From positions 248,001 to 312,000 of the forward strand of contig NZ_RKLN01000003.1 in assembly GCF_004011835.1 (NCBI RefSeq): 64,000 nt of DNA, read 5' to 3'. The notes beneath the pieces are model-generated. The model searched no databases and was not told where the DNA came from. It saw only the letters and a program-made list of their open reading frames with translations. This stretch comes from Rhodococcus spongiicola. GTDB taxonomy: Bacteria; Actinomycetota; Actinomycetes; Mycobacteriales; Mycobacteriaceae. The stretch's first letter is position 1; each line of letters opens with the position of its first letter. This document shows positions 1-8,269 of this stretch, piece after piece. Made by a program: the position numbers and the translations under genes.

Positions 1-1
1 G

Positions 2-760
2 CGCCTGCAGTTGCAGTCCGAGGGTTCGCAACCGCGGGACGTCGTCCTCGACGGGGCCGCCACGCAGATCGCCACTGCGCCTGACGGGCGGGTGCTGCTC
101 CCGATGAACGGTCGCGTGCAGATCGTCGACACCGCATCCGGCGAGAAGACCTCGATCACCGTCGACGGTGACGCTCGCTCTGCGGTCTTCCTCCCGGACG
201 GCACGCTGGCGGTCGGTCTGGCCAGCGGGGAGGTCCAGGTGATCGACACCGCCGGCGATGTCACGAAGACGGTCTCCGGTCTCGCGTCGGTAGATGCGTT
301 GGCACTGACCAACGGCGACCTGACCGCCCTGGATCGACGCCAGACCTCGGTGACCGAAATCGATCTCGACGACTCCTCGCTCGGCATGGCGCTGCGGGCC
401 GGAGAGGGCGCTACCCAACTCGCGACCGACCCGTTCGGTCGAATCCTCGTCACGGACACCACCGGCAACGAACTGCTGGTCTTCACCACCGACCCGTTGA
501 TCATGCGGCAGCGCTACCCGGTCCCGGGTGCCCCTTACGGAGTCGCCTACGACGAGCGGACCGGCCTCGTGTGGGTCACGCTGACCGAAGAAAACGCCGT
601 GGTCGGCTTCGACATCTCGACCGGTATTCCGGTCGAGGAAGCCCGGTACTTCACGGTCCGCCAGCCCAACTCCGTCGCGGTCGACACCGCCGACGGAACG
701 CTGCTCGTCGGTTCAGCGACTGGAGATGGCCTGCAGCGGATCCCGCTGCCGGCCCGGTGA
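2..760 (+). CDS. lppL: beta-propeller (YncE/NHL-like) protein, LppL position, 5' partial
   Basis: The reading frame is open at the window edge, so the start and any signal peptide or lipobox lie outside; the visible part is 252 residues ending in TGA. It consists of repeated short beta-strand units such as GRILVTDTTGNELLVF and GEVQVIDTAGDV, as in YncE/NHL-type beta-propellers, so an extracytoplasmic ligand- or protein-binding role is likely. It sits directly before the DUF5703 gene and pyrD, which is the place of the lipoprotein gene lppL (Rv2138) in mycobacteria. The gene symbol is inferred from this position and fold, not from a database match. Confidence 0.65.
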   Translation, partial: RLQLQSEGSQPRDVVLDGAATQIATAPDGRVLLPMNGRVQIVDTASGEKTSITVDGDARSAVFLPDGTLAVGLASGEVQVIDTAGDVTKTVSGLASVDALALTNGDLTALDRRQTSVTEIDLDDSSLGMALRAGEGATQLATDPFGRILVTDTTGNELLVFTTDPLIMRQRYPVPGAPYGVAYDERTGLVWVTLTEENAVVGFDISTGIPVEEARYFTVRQPNSVAVDTADGTLLVGSATGDGLQRIPLPAR

Positions 761-766
761 TCCGCC

Positions 767-1006
767 GTGTCGCGTCGCTTCCGCGGAATCCCTCTCGAGT
801 GGGAGACGGACTCTGACGAGTTCGAGTACCTCCCGCTGCGACTGCCCCGTGACGTGACCCGTGTCAGCGCCTCCTTGCGGTTGGCGCTGCAGGCCGAGTT
901 CGGTGGTTGGGAACTGTCCCGGGTGCGCCTCTACACCGATGGCAGCCGCCGGATCCTGCTCCGCCGGCGCAAGACCACCCACCACGTTCCGGCACCTGGA
1001 ATCTAG
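767..1006 (+). CDS. DUF5703 family small protein
   Basis: A 79-residue soluble protein beginning with GTG six bases after the preceding stop. The N-terminal [27 protein letters not shown] followed by a basic C-terminus ([11 protein letters not shown]) fits the DUF5703 family, small actinobacterial proteins of unknown function found next to pyrD. No catalytic motif or membrane segment is visible. It is packed between the beta-propeller gene and pyrD (8 bp to the pyrD start), so the three are probably co-transcribed. Confidence 0.7.
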   Translation: MSRRFRGIPLEWETDSDEFEYLPLRLPRDVTRVSASLRLALQAEFGGWELSRVRLYTDGSRRILLRRRKTTHHVPAPGI

Positions 1007-1014
1007 GGAGATTC

Positions 1015-2085
1015 GTGTACTACCTGCTACTGCGTCTGATGTTCCGGGTGCCCCCGGAACGCATCCACCACCTGGCGTTCGCCGCAATGCGCCTCGTCAC
1101 CCGCTTCGCGCCGATCCGTGCCCTGGTCGCCAGGGTGCTCGTGGTCGACGATCCCGTATTGCGCGTCCGGGCATTCGACGTGGACTTCCCCGCACCGGTC
1201 GGGCTGGCCGCCGGATTCGACAAGGACGCCACCGGTGTCGATACGTGGGGCCCCATGGGGTTCGGCTTCGCCGAGGTGGGCACCGTCACCGCGCAACCGC
1301 AACCGGGCAATCCGGCGCCGCGTCTGTTTCGGCTCCCCGACGACCGGGCGCTGATCAACCGCATGGGCTTCAACAACCACGGCGCCGGGAACGCAGCCAA
1401 CTACTTGCGGCACCGGCGCGCGGACGTGCCGATCGGCGCCAACATCGGCAAGACCAAGATCGTTCCTGCCGAGGATGCCGCCGCGGACTACACCGAGAGC
1501 GCGCGCCTGCTCGGGCCGCTCGCCGACTTCCTCGTGGTCAACGTGAGTTCCCCGAACACGCCGGGATTGCGTGACCTACAGGCGGTCGAGTCGTTGCGGC
1601 CGCTGCTGCAGGCCGTTCTCGACACCGTCCGGGTCCCCGTGCTCGTGAAGATCGCTCCCGACCTGTCGGACGAGGACGTCGACGCCGTCGCCGATCTCGC
1701 GGTCGAATTGGGGCTCGCCGGAATCGTGGCGACCAACACCACGATCGGACGGTCCGGTCTACGCACCCCGCGGTCCCGTATCGACGAGATCGGAGCGGGT
1801 GGGCTCTCCGGCGCGCCCGTCGCCGTGCGCTCACTCGAGGTGCTGCGGCGTCTGCACGCCCGCGTCGGCGACAAACTGGCGCTCATCTCCGTCGGCGGTA
1901 TCGAGACCGCCGACCAGGCGTGGGAACGAATCCTCGCGGGCGCGTCGCTGGTTCAGGGCTACACCGGATTCATCTACGGCGGTCCCTTCTATGCCCGCAG
2001 GCTGCACAAGGGGCTGGCGCGCAAGGTTCGCGAGAACGGCTTCCGCTCGATCAGTGAGGCGATAGGTGCGGGCGCGCGCACCTGA
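1015..2085 (+). CDS. pyrD: dihydroorotate dehydrogenase, class 2 (quinone)
   Basis: Oxidises dihydroorotate to orotate in pyrimidine synthesis, passing electrons to membrane quinone through FMN. The 356-residue length and the hydrophobic N-terminal helix ([11 protein letters not shown]) are typical of class 2, membrane-associated enzymes. [15 protein letters not shown] carries the catalytic serine of this class; [16 protein letters not shown] and [19 protein letters not shown] are FMN/substrate barrel motifs. GTG at 1015 is chosen because AGGGAG lies 5 bp upstream and because the frame-compatible earlier start at 907 would overlap the DUF5703 gene and add residues unlike the family. Confidence 0.95.
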   Translation: MYYLLLRLMFRVPPERIHHLAFAAMRLVTRFAPIRALVARVLVVDDPVLRVRAFDVDFPAPVGLAAGFDKDATGVDTWGPMGFGFAEVGTVTAQPQPGNPAPRLFRLPDDRALINRMGFNNHGAGNAANYLRHRRADVPIGANIGKTKIVPAEDAAADYTESARLLGPLADFLVVNVSSPNTPGLRDLQAVESLRPLLQAVLDTVRVPVLVKIAPDLSDEDVDAVADLAVELGLAGIVATNTTIGRSGLRTPRSRIDEIGAGGLSGAPVAVRSLEVLRRLHARVGDKLALISVGGIETADQAWERILAGASLVQGYTGFIYGGPFYARRLHKGLARKVRENGFRSISEAIGAGART

Positions 2086-2147
2086 CCCCCTGCCCCGAAC
2101 TCCACGTGCCCTGAGCTATCACCTCACGATGTCCCGACCTCCGAGGC

Positions 2148-2678
2148 CTACCGTTGCTCGTAGGTTCCCGTGATAACGGCGCGGGCGATCGCGTGGGAGT
2201 ACAGGTTGAAACCGAGGAACGCCGGCTTCGACTCGGTTGTCACGTCGAGCCTGTCGACGTCGACAGCGTGGACCGCGATCATGTAGCGGTGCGGACCGTG
2301 GCCCTTCGGAGGGGCGGCGCCGAGAAAGCGGGCAAGACCACCGTCGTTCTGTAGTGTGACCGCGCCCGCGGGTAGCCCGGAGCCGGTGCCGTCACCTGCG
2401 TCGGCCGGCAGCGATGTCGTGGTGATCGGGATGTTGGCGACCGCCCAGTGCCAGAAACCGGATGCGGTCGGTGCATCCGGATCGAACACGGTCACGGCGA
2501 AGCTCTTCGTCTCGGCGGGAAAGCCGGACCACGACAGTTGCGGTGAGATGTCGTGGCCGCCGGCACCGAAGATCCCACTGACCTGATCATTGTTCAGCGG
2601 CGCACCGTCGGTGACGTCGTCGGACGTCAGTGTGAAGGACGGCAGGGCGGGCAGTCCGTCGTACGGGTCGTGAGCCAT
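2148..2678 (-). CDS. YbhB/YbcL family (PEBP-like) protein
   Basis: A 176-residue phosphatidylethanolamine-binding-protein fold of the bacterial YbhB/YbcL type. Seen directly: the family signature [21 protein letters not shown] (split DPDAP and HW motifs) and [13 protein letters not shown]. No signal peptide. Members are cytoplasmic small-ligand or regulator proteins without an agreed reaction; the M. tuberculosis counterpart (Rv2140c) has the same neighbours. It ends 18 bp after the M20 peptidase stop on the same strand and is likely co-transcribed with it. Confidence 0.9.
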   Translation of the reverse strand: MAHDPYDGLPALPSFTLTSDDVTDGAPLNNDQVSGIFGAGGHDISPQLSWSGFPAETKSFAVTVFDPDAPTASGFWHWAVANIPITTTSLPADAGDGTGSGLPAGAVTLQNDGGLARFLGAAPPKGHGPHRYMIAVHAVDVDRLDVTTESKPAFLGFNLYSHAIARAVITGTYEQR

Positions 2679-2696
2679 GAGATTCCTTCCTCGGGA

Positions 2697-4049
2697 TCAG
2701 CTGTGCAGCAAGAAGTGTTCCATCACACGAGTTCCGAAGTGCAGTGAGTCCACCGGCACCCGCTCGTCGACGCCGTGGAACAGTGCGGCGAAGTCGAGCT
2801 CCGGAGGCAACCGCAGCGGGGCGAACCCGAAGCAGCGAATCCCCAATCGTGCGAACGCTTTTGCATCCGTTCCCCCGGAGAGCATGTACGGGGCCGTACG
2901 TCCATTCGGATCGTGCGCGAGAACGGCCGCGTTCATTGCATCCACCAGTGCGCCGTCGAACGTCGTCTCGTACGAGTCGAGCTTGGTGATCCATTCGCGG
3001 GTCACGTGCGGGCCGATCAACTCGTCCACTTCGCGTTCGAAGGCCGCCTGACGGCCCGGCAGCACCCGGCAGTCGACGACCGCCTCCGCGGTCTGCGGAA
3101 CGACGTTTGCCTTGTAGCCGGCGCGCAACATCGTCGGATTCGCGGTGTCACGGAGGGTCGCACCGACGATTCGGGCGATCGAGCCCAGCTTGGCGAGCGC
3201 GCCGTCGATGTCGGGCGAGTCCGGATCGAACTCGACTCCGGCCTCCTGTGCGAGCACCGTCAGGAACTCGGCCACCGAGTCCGACAGCACGAGCGGGAAC
3301 GTATGGTTTCCAAGACGCGAGACCGCGTCGGCGAGCATCGTGACGGCGTTCTCGTCGTGCAGGAACGAGCCGTGCCCCGCGGCGGCTTTTGCGGTCAGCC
3401 GCATCCAGCCGAGACTCTTCTCCGCCGTCTCTACCAGATAGAGACGCTTTTCGGTGCCATCCCCTCGCGTAATGGTCAGGGAGAAACCACCGACTTCCCC
3501 GACCGCCTCGGTTACGCCGTCGAACAGGTCTGAACGGTGGTCGACCAGCCATTGGCAGCCGTACTTGCCGCCGGCCTCCTCGTCCGCGACGAAGGCGAAC
3601 AGGATGTCACGTGGCGGTACTGTGCCCTCGATCTTGAACTGGCGCGCGAGCGCCAGCATCATGCCGCACATATCCTTCATGTCCACGGCGCCACGTCCCC
3701 ACACGTAGCCTTCCTCGACCGCACCGGAGAAGGGATGCACGCTCCAGTCCGCGGGTTCGGCCGGAACGACATCGAGATGTCCGTGCACCATCAGCGTCCC
3801 GCGTGTCGGGTCCGCGCCTCGCAGCCGCGCAAAGACGTTGCCCCGGCCGGGCGCGCCGGACTCGACGTACTCGGTCTCGTACCCGACCTCCTCGAGCTTG
3901 TCTTTCACCCACAGGGCGCACTCCCGCTCCCCCTTTGTGGTTTCGAGTTCACCGGTGTTCGAGGTGTCGAACCGGATCAGTGCGCTGACGAGGTCGACGA
4001 CCTCGGATTCGGCGCGACCGACTGCCACAGATTCTTCGATTGATGCCAC
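2697..4049 (-). CDS. M20/M25/M40 family zinc peptidase (Rv2141c-like, DapE/CPG2 group)
   Basis: A 450-residue cytoplasmic metallopeptidase. Metal ligands are visible in the usual order: MVHGHLDVVPAEPADWSVHPF (His and Asp), GRGAVDMKDMCGMML (bridging Asp) and FAFVADEEAGGKYG (catalytic Glu and ligand Glu). A dimerisation domain follows. The family hydrolyses small peptides or N-acyl amino acids; substrate cannot be read from sequence, and although mycobacterial orthologues are named dapE2, a role in diaminopimelate synthesis is not established here. ATG at 4049 follows GGAAAG. The divergent tRNA-Leu lies upstream. Confidence 0.88.
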   Translation of the reverse strand: MASIEESVAVGRAESEVVDLVSALIRFDTSNTGELETTKGERECALWVKDKLEEVGYETEYVESGAPGRGNVFARLRGADPTRGTLMVHGHLDVVPAEPADWSVHPFSGAVEEGYVWGRGAVDMKDMCGMMLALARQFKIEGTVPPRDILFAFVADEEAGGKYGCQWLVDHRSDLFDGVTEAVGEVGGFSLTITRGDGTEKRLYLVETAEKSLGWMRLTAKAAAGHGSFLHDENAVTMLADAVSRLGNHTFPLVLSDSVAEFLTVLAQEAGVEFDPDSPDIDGALAKLGSIARIVGATLRDTANPTMLRAGYKANVVPQTAEAVVDCRVLPGRQAAFEREVDELIGPHVTREWITKLDSYETTFDGALVDAMNAAVLAHDPNGRTAPYMLSGGTDAKAFARLGIRCFGFAPLRLPPELDFAALFHGVDERVPVDSLHFGTRVMEHFLLHS

Positions 4050-4134
4050 ATCACTTTCCTACCACCGTCAGGCGCTCGGCTCGCGGTCCGACATTCGGGT
4101 ACACATAAGACACAAATGCCCTCTGACCAGCCGA

Positions 4135-4162
4135 TTAGGGACACGGGTCAATATCGGATAAT
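4135..4162 (+). promoter_or_regulatory. candidate sigma-70 type promoter for tRNA-Leu
   Basis: TTAGGG (4135-4140) and GATAAT (4157-4162) with a 16-bp spacer lie about 75 bp before the mature tRNA start in an otherwise AT-richer stretch between the divergent M20 peptidase and the tRNA. The -10 is close to consensus; the -35 is weaker. Inference from pattern only. Confidence 0.4.
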
Positions 4163-4237
4163 CTTTCCTGGCACCGCGGAGAGCGGGGCGAAACGATAGA
4201 CAACCGAATATCTCGCGAACGTGCGAGCAACGAATGA

Positions 4238-4323
4238 GTCCGAGTGGCGGAATGGCAGACGCGCTAGCTTGAGGTGCTAGTGTCCTATTAACGGACGTGG
4301 GGGTTCAAGTCCCCCCTCGGACA
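4238..4323 (+). tRNA. tRNA-Leu (GAG anticodon)
   Basis: An 86-nt class II tRNA can be folded by eye: acceptor stem GTCCGAG / CTCGGAC with discriminator A at 4323; anticodon arm CTAGC-TTGAGGT-GCTAG with anticodon GAG (reads CUC/CUU leucine codons); a long variable arm (TGTCC...GGACG) as expected for leucine; T arm GGGGG-TTCAAGT-CCCCC. The 3' CCA is not encoded (CT follows). Confidence 0.96.
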
Positions 4324-4339
4324 CTCTGAGTTGAGACAG

Positions 4340-4383
4340 ACGAGAGGTTCCCCCGGCTCCTTCGAGCCGGGGGGACCTCTCGT
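4340..4383. terminator. strong hairpin terminator, usable from both sides
   Basis: ACGAGAGGT and CCCCCGGCTC pair with GAGCCGGGGG and ACCTCTCGT around a CTTC loop, giving about 19 bp of nearly perfect stem. It lies between the end of tRNA-Leu on the plus strand and the 3' end of the subtilase gene on the minus strand, so it can end both transcripts. There is no long U-run, as is common in actinobacteria. Confidence 0.85.
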
Positions 4384-4404
4384 TCGGCAAGTGTGACCGC
4401 ATGC

Positions 4405-5628
4405 TCAGTCCCGCATCGCCTCCGTTCCGAGCCCGGCGCGGTCCGCCTTCGAAAGTTCGCGCACCGCAAGATCCTTCGCACATGCCAGCAGCGAACCGAT
4501 GGCGCTCACCCGGGGGAAGGTCAGTTCGGTGTGGTTGACGTTGTCGTGGTCGTCGGCGCCGTCGAAGACCACGGTCGAACCGCGCTGTATCCACCGCTTG
4601 ACATCGGTGACCGTCGGTAGCTGACCCTTCGTCCGCAGGTAGAACGACTGCAGCAGCGATACGACCCCGAGCACGACCGGCGTTGCCTGGCTGGCCCCGT
4701 ACTGGATCGACTCCGCGGTGTCGTTGAGGATCCCGGACGACGTGATCGGGGAGCCGGGGGCGAACGTGTCGGTTGCGCTCGGGCCACCCACGGTCCGGTG
4801 TAGCCGTTGCGTGAACGGCGTCAGCCGATCCGAGTCCGACTCGAATGCCTTCGCGCCGTAGCGATACCGGAAACTGCCCTCGTCCGCGTCGTACACGGCG
4901 CCGACACTGATCGTCTGCCGGAAGACCGCCGGGTAGCACATTCCCTGCATGCCACCGTGCGCGTAGTAGTCGTTGCCTGCGGCGACACAACAACACACGC
5001 CCTCGTCGGTGAGTTCTTGCAGCAGCGCGCCGATCATGTCGCCGGGCATGTCGGTATCCGTCGTACGGTTGTCCGCAGCGCCCGTCGCCAGGCACAGAGC
5101 CGAGATCCCCAGCGTTGCCCGCCGATCGAGCACCCAGTCCAGCGCGTCACGAATGTCGGCGAAGCGGCCGGTGCCGTCATTGGCGAGCACCTTCACCGGG
5201 ACGATCCTCGCGCTGGGGGCGACGCCGGTGTGGATCCTTCCCGCGACGGCGATCCCGGCCACGCTGGTCCCGTGCCCGTGACCGTCGGCGACCTCCCCGG
5301 GATCGCCGCCGTAGTCGGCGGTGAAGTTGCGGCCCGGCACAACCCGGCCCGCGAAGTCGACGTGGCTGGTCCGCAGTCCGGTGTCGAGCACCGCCACCGT
5401 CACACCTGATCCCGAGACATTGAAGTCACGCCGGGCCTCCGGCGCCCGCACCAGCAGGTCCACCTCGGTCAGTTCGGGAAGGAACGGCCCTTCCTTCTGC
5501 AACGGAGGTTCGACCGGCACCACCGATTCCGCATGCAACATTTCGAAAGTTCCGACGGCGCTGCCTGTTGGGGCGCCGCCTGCGTCGTCCGCCCCGGATT
5601 GACCGGACGACCCCTTCGACTCGTTCAT
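4405..5628 (-). CDS. S8 family subtilisin-like serine peptidase without signal peptide
   Basis: A 407-residue subtilase. The catalytic triad is complete: Asp82 in VAVLDTGLRTSHVD, His119 in GHGHGTSVAGI and Ser313 in QYGASQATPVVLG. There is no signal peptide and no recognisable membrane anchor; the N-terminus is Ser/Gly/Ala-rich, so this looks like a cytoplasmic or non-classically exported enzyme, unlike ESX mycosins, which carry a signal peptide and a C-terminal TM helix. The ATG at 5628 is preferred over ATG 5634 because GAGGAGGG is 8 nt from the former and 2 nt from the latter. Substrate unknown. The gene stands alone, divergent from the SDR. Confidence 0.85.
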   Translation of the reverse strand: MNESKGSSGQSGADDAGGAPTGSAVGTFEMLHAESVVPVEPPLQKEGPFLPELTEVDLLVRAPEARRDFNVSGSGVTVAVLDTGLRTSHVDFAGRVVPGRNFTADYGGDPGEVADGHGHGTSVAGIAVAGRIHTGVAPSARIVPVKVLANDGTGRFADIRDALDWVLDRRATLGISALCLATGAADNRTTDTDMPGDMIGALLQELTDEGVCCCVAAGNDYYAHGGMQGMCYPAVFRQTISVGAVYDADEGSFRYRYGAKAFESDSDRLTPFTQRLHRTVGGPSATDTFAPGSPITSSGILNDTAESIQYGASQATPVVLGVVSLLQSFYLRTKGQLPTVTDVKRWIQRGSTVVFDGADDHDNVNHTELTFPRVSAIGSLLACAKDLAVRELSKADRAGLGTEAMRD

Positions 5629-5662
5629 TGTCATCACCCTCCTCGAGGGTTGTCGCTCGAGT

Positions 5663-5688
5663 GGGGGGTTGCCCGGGGGCAATCCCCC
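5663..5688. promoter_or_regulatory. GC-rich 12-bp inverted repeat in the subtilase/SDR divergent region
   Basis: GGGGGGTTGCCC (5663-5674) and GGGCAATCCCCC (5677-5688) are complementary except for one position, with a 2-bp centre. It is 35 bp upstream of the subtilase start and about 145 bp upstream of the SDR start. It may be an operator or a 5'-UTR hairpin of the subtilase mRNA; a TAGGTA hexamer on the minus strand just upstream could be that gene's -10. Confidence 0.4.
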
Positions 5689-5832
5689 TGGTACCTAGAA
5701 TGGTCCTCCCGCGCAAGCGTCGTGTCACCCGCGTGGCACCCCGAACTACCGGGTTCAACCGGTCGGTAGACTCGGGCGTCGGCCCACTCCGGGTCAGGTA
5801 CCCGCACGAGATCAGGACTGAGTTACCCACCG

Positions 5833-7284
5833 ATGGCACAACCGATGACGGGTATCGACCCCACCGACCTGGAGACTTGCCTACGGGTGCTGGCGGAGGC
5901 ATCCCAACTCGACGCCGATCACCCGGATTCCGTTGTCGTGCAACGCGCAGTCGGCAACATGTTCAAGAAACTCAAGCAGTTGCGTCGCAAGGAGGCCCGC
6001 GACGCGATCTCCGCGGCGGACCGTGCCGTCGTCGCCGCGACCGCGACCGGCTCACCCGATCGGATCGACGACGAGACCGCCGGGATCCCACTGACGTCGA
6101 CCGCCGCCGGCGCGACCGCGGGCACTCTCATCCGTCCACGCCCGTGCTACATCTGCAAGCAGCGCTACACGCAGGTCGACGCCTTCTACCACCAGCTGTG
6201 CCCGGATTGCGCCGCGCGCAGCCACGCGAAGCGGGATCAACGCACGGATCTCACCGGGCGCCGGGCCCTGCTGACGGGCGGTCGCGCCAAGATCGGCATG
6301 TACATCGCGTTGCGTCTGCTGCGCGATGGCGCGCACCTGACGATCACCACGCGCTTCCCGAACGACGCCGTCAGACGGTTCAAAGCAATGGAGGACAGTG
6401 CCGACTGGATCCACCGCCTCCGCGTCGTCGGTATCGACCTCCGCGATCCCGCACAGGTGGTGGCTTTGGCCGATTCCGTTGCCGCGCAGGGCCCGCTCGA
6501 CATCCTGATCAACAACGCCGCGCAGACCGTCCGCCGCTCGGCGGGGGCATACGGCGCCCTGGTCGATGCCGAGTCCGGCCCCCTACCCGCCGGCGCGCTG
6601 CCCGAGGTCGTGACGTTCGGCAAGACCAGCGAAGCACATCCGGCAGCGCTGGCGGGCTCGCTCTCGACTTCTCTGGCGGCGTCGGCGAGCCTCTCGGCGG
6701 ACGAGGTCAGCTCGCTCGCACTCGTCGCGGGGTCCGCAACGCCGGCCCGCATCGAGCAGGGTGTCGCGATCGACGCGGGCGGCCTGCTGCCCGATCTTGC
6801 GCACACCAACAGCTGGGTGCAGACCGTCGAAGAGGTCGATCCGATCGAGCTGCTCGAGGTGCAGTTGTGCAACTCGGTGGCCCCGTTCATCCTCGTCTCC
6901 CGCCTCCGGGCGTCAATGGCTGCGGCGGTGGCCCGACGGAAGTACGTGGTCAATGTCTCGGCAATGGAGGGCCAGTTCGGCCGCGCCTACAAGGGCCCCG
7001 GCCATCCGCACACCAACATGGCGAAGGCAGCGCTGAACATGCTCACCCACACGAGCGCCAAGGAGATGCTGGCGGACCGTATCCTCATGACCGCGGTGGA
7101 CACGGGCTGGATCACCGATGAGCGGCCGCACTACACGAAGCTGCGACTCGCGGAGGAGGGCTTCCATGCCCCACTCGACCTCGTTGACGGCGCCGCTCGC
7201 GTGTACGACCCGATCGTGCAGGGCGAGCGGGGCGTCGACCTGCACGGATGCTTCCTGAAGGACTACGAGCCTTCTCCCTGGTGA
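5833..7284 (+). CDS. zinc-finger containing SDR family oxidoreductase
   Basis: A 483-residue protein with three parts: an N-terminal helical region (about 10-75); a four-cysteine zinc-ribbon-like site with C105-x2-C108 and C123-x2-C126; and a short-chain dehydrogenase domain from about 140. The Rossmann motif TGGRAKIGMYIA and the NNAAQ motif are present, so NAD(P) binding is expected. About 100 extra residues are inserted after NNAAQ. At the active site the Lys of YxxxK is present (K398) but the Tyr position is Thr394 (HTNMAKAAL), so normal SDR chemistry is doubtful. Substrate unknown. Transcribed alone from the region divergent to the subtilase. Confidence 0.8.
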   Translation: MAQPMTGIDPTDLETCLRVLAEASQLDADHPDSVVVQRAVGNMFKKLKQLRRKEARDAISAADRAVVAATATGSPDRIDDETAGIPLTSTAAGATAGTLIRPRPCYICKQRYTQVDAFYHQLCPDCAARSHAKRDQRTDLTGRRALLTGGRAKIGMYIALRLLRDGAHLTITTRFPNDAVRRFKAMEDSADWIHRLRVVGIDLRDPAQVVALADSVAAQGPLDILINNAAQTVRRSAGAYGALVDAESGPLPAGALPEVVTFGKTSEAHPAALAGSLSTSLAASASLSADEVSSLALVAGSATPARIEQGVAIDAGGLLPDLAHTNSWVQTVEEVDPIELLEVQLCNSVAPFILVSRLRASMAAAVARRKYVVNVSAMEGQFGRAYKGPGHPHTNMAKAALNMLTHTSAKEMLADRILMTAVDTGWITDERPHYTKLRLAEEGFHAPLDLVDGAARVYDPIVQGERGVDLHGCFLKDYEPSPW

Positions 7285-7386
7285 TAATCCGGGCGGTGAA
7301 AGGCGACGCGTGGCGCCGTCGGATTCCGCTCCGGACCGGCAATACTGGACAGGCCCACCCGACACCGATGTTTCCCGGGAGGTTTC

Positions 7387-7782
7387 ATGGCCATCGCTGT
7401 TGCGTTCAGCGACACTCCCGAGAGCCGTTGGGCGGTTGTGCACGCCGCCCGGGAGGCGATGCGACGGCGGGAGCAACTCCTCGTGCTTCAGATCGTCGAC
7501 GACAAGTCGACAACTGCGCAGGCCGACGCGGCGCGAACCGCTGTGCAGTGCGTACTCGACGAGGGTGGTGTGGGGGAATCCCCATGGGAGCTGCGAACCT
7601 CCGAGCACAGCGGTGACCCTGTCGGGGCACTCGTCGATCTGATTGCCGACAGCGGCGCCGGCTTGTTCGTCGCGGGCGGGCGTCGGATGACGCCGATCGG
7701 CAAGTTCCTCCTCGAACGGTCTCTGCAGCGTCTTCTGCTCGAGGTCGACGTGCCGGTACTCGTGGTCAAACAACCGCAGTAA
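7387..7782 (+). CDS. universal stress protein family (UspA) protein
   Basis: A 131-residue single-domain Usp protein. It begins AIAVAFSDTPESRWAVVHAAREA (the strand-1 and helix-1 pattern with Asp) and ends with LFVAGGRRMTPIGKFLLERS then VDVPVLVVK, matching the C-terminal nucleotide-binding loop and last strand of the family. Only part of the canonical G-2x-G-9x-G(S/T) ATP motif is kept, so ATP binding is uncertain. ATG at 7387 follows GGGAGG at 7 nt. Role: small cytoplasmic stress-associated protein, partner unknown. Confidence 0.85.
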   Translation: MAIAVAFSDTPESRWAVVHAAREAMRRREQLLVLQIVDDKSTTAQADAARTAVQCVLDEGGVGESPWELRTSEHSGDPVGALVDLIADSGAGLFVAGGRRMTPIGKFLLERSLQRLLLEVDVPVLVVKQPQ

Positions 7783-7827
7783 TCTGGTATTGGATGAGGT
7801 CACGTCCCCGCGGTGGGAGGTGTCGAA

Positions 7828-8202
7828 GTGCTGTATCGGATGTTGGCGGACGCCACAGTGGTCACCCACTTGGCCTTCCTCGGCTATGTCGTGGTGGGAG
7901 GGTTCCTCGCGTGGCGCTGGAGGCGCACCATCTGGCTGCACGTCATCGCCGTCACTTGGGGCTTCAGCACCGTGTTGTTCGGCTTCGACTGCCCCCTGAC
8001 CCACCTCGAGAACTGGGCCCGAGAGCGGGGCGGCGAGGCGATGCTGCCGTCGAGCGGCTTCATCGACCACTACCTGACCGGCGTGGTATATCCCGAGAGT
8101 TCGGTCGATCTCGTACGCACGCTCGTCGCGGTGGCCGTGCTCGTGTCGTGGGCCGGGTTTGTCCTTCCCTGGCTTCGCCGCCGGCGCCATGCCGCGGTCT
8201 GA
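7828..8202 (+). CDS. DUF2784 family membrane protein
   Basis: A 124-residue integral membrane protein with about four hydrophobic segments. The pattern THLAFLGYVVVGGFLAWRWR, WLHVIAVTWG and the loop DCPLTHLENWARERGG are characteristic of DUF2784. Function unknown. GTG at 7828 is chosen because GGGAGG is 7 nt upstream; an in-frame GTG at 7813 would add five residues but has no Shine-Dalgarno. It follows the Usp gene by 45 bp on the same strand. Confidence 0.82.
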   Translation: MLYRMLADATVVTHLAFLGYVVVGGFLAWRWRRTIWLHVIAVTWGFSTVLFGFDCPLTHLENWARERGGEAMLPSSGFIDHYLTGVVYPESSVDLVRTLVAVAVLVSWAGFVLPWLRRRRHAAV

Positions 8203-8257
8203 CCTGACCTTCCCCGATGTCGCCGGTCCCCGATGTCGCTCAGGCCCTACTCTCGAG

Positions 8258-8263
8258 TAACGT
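8258..8263 (+). promoter_or_regulatory. -10 hexamer of a predicted leaderless promoter
   Basis: TAACGT ends 6 nt before the ATG at 8270 and no Shine-Dalgarno is present, so transcription probably starts at the start codon itself. One of a dozen such arrangements in this window. Confidence 0.55.
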
Positions 8264-8269
8264 TGAGCC

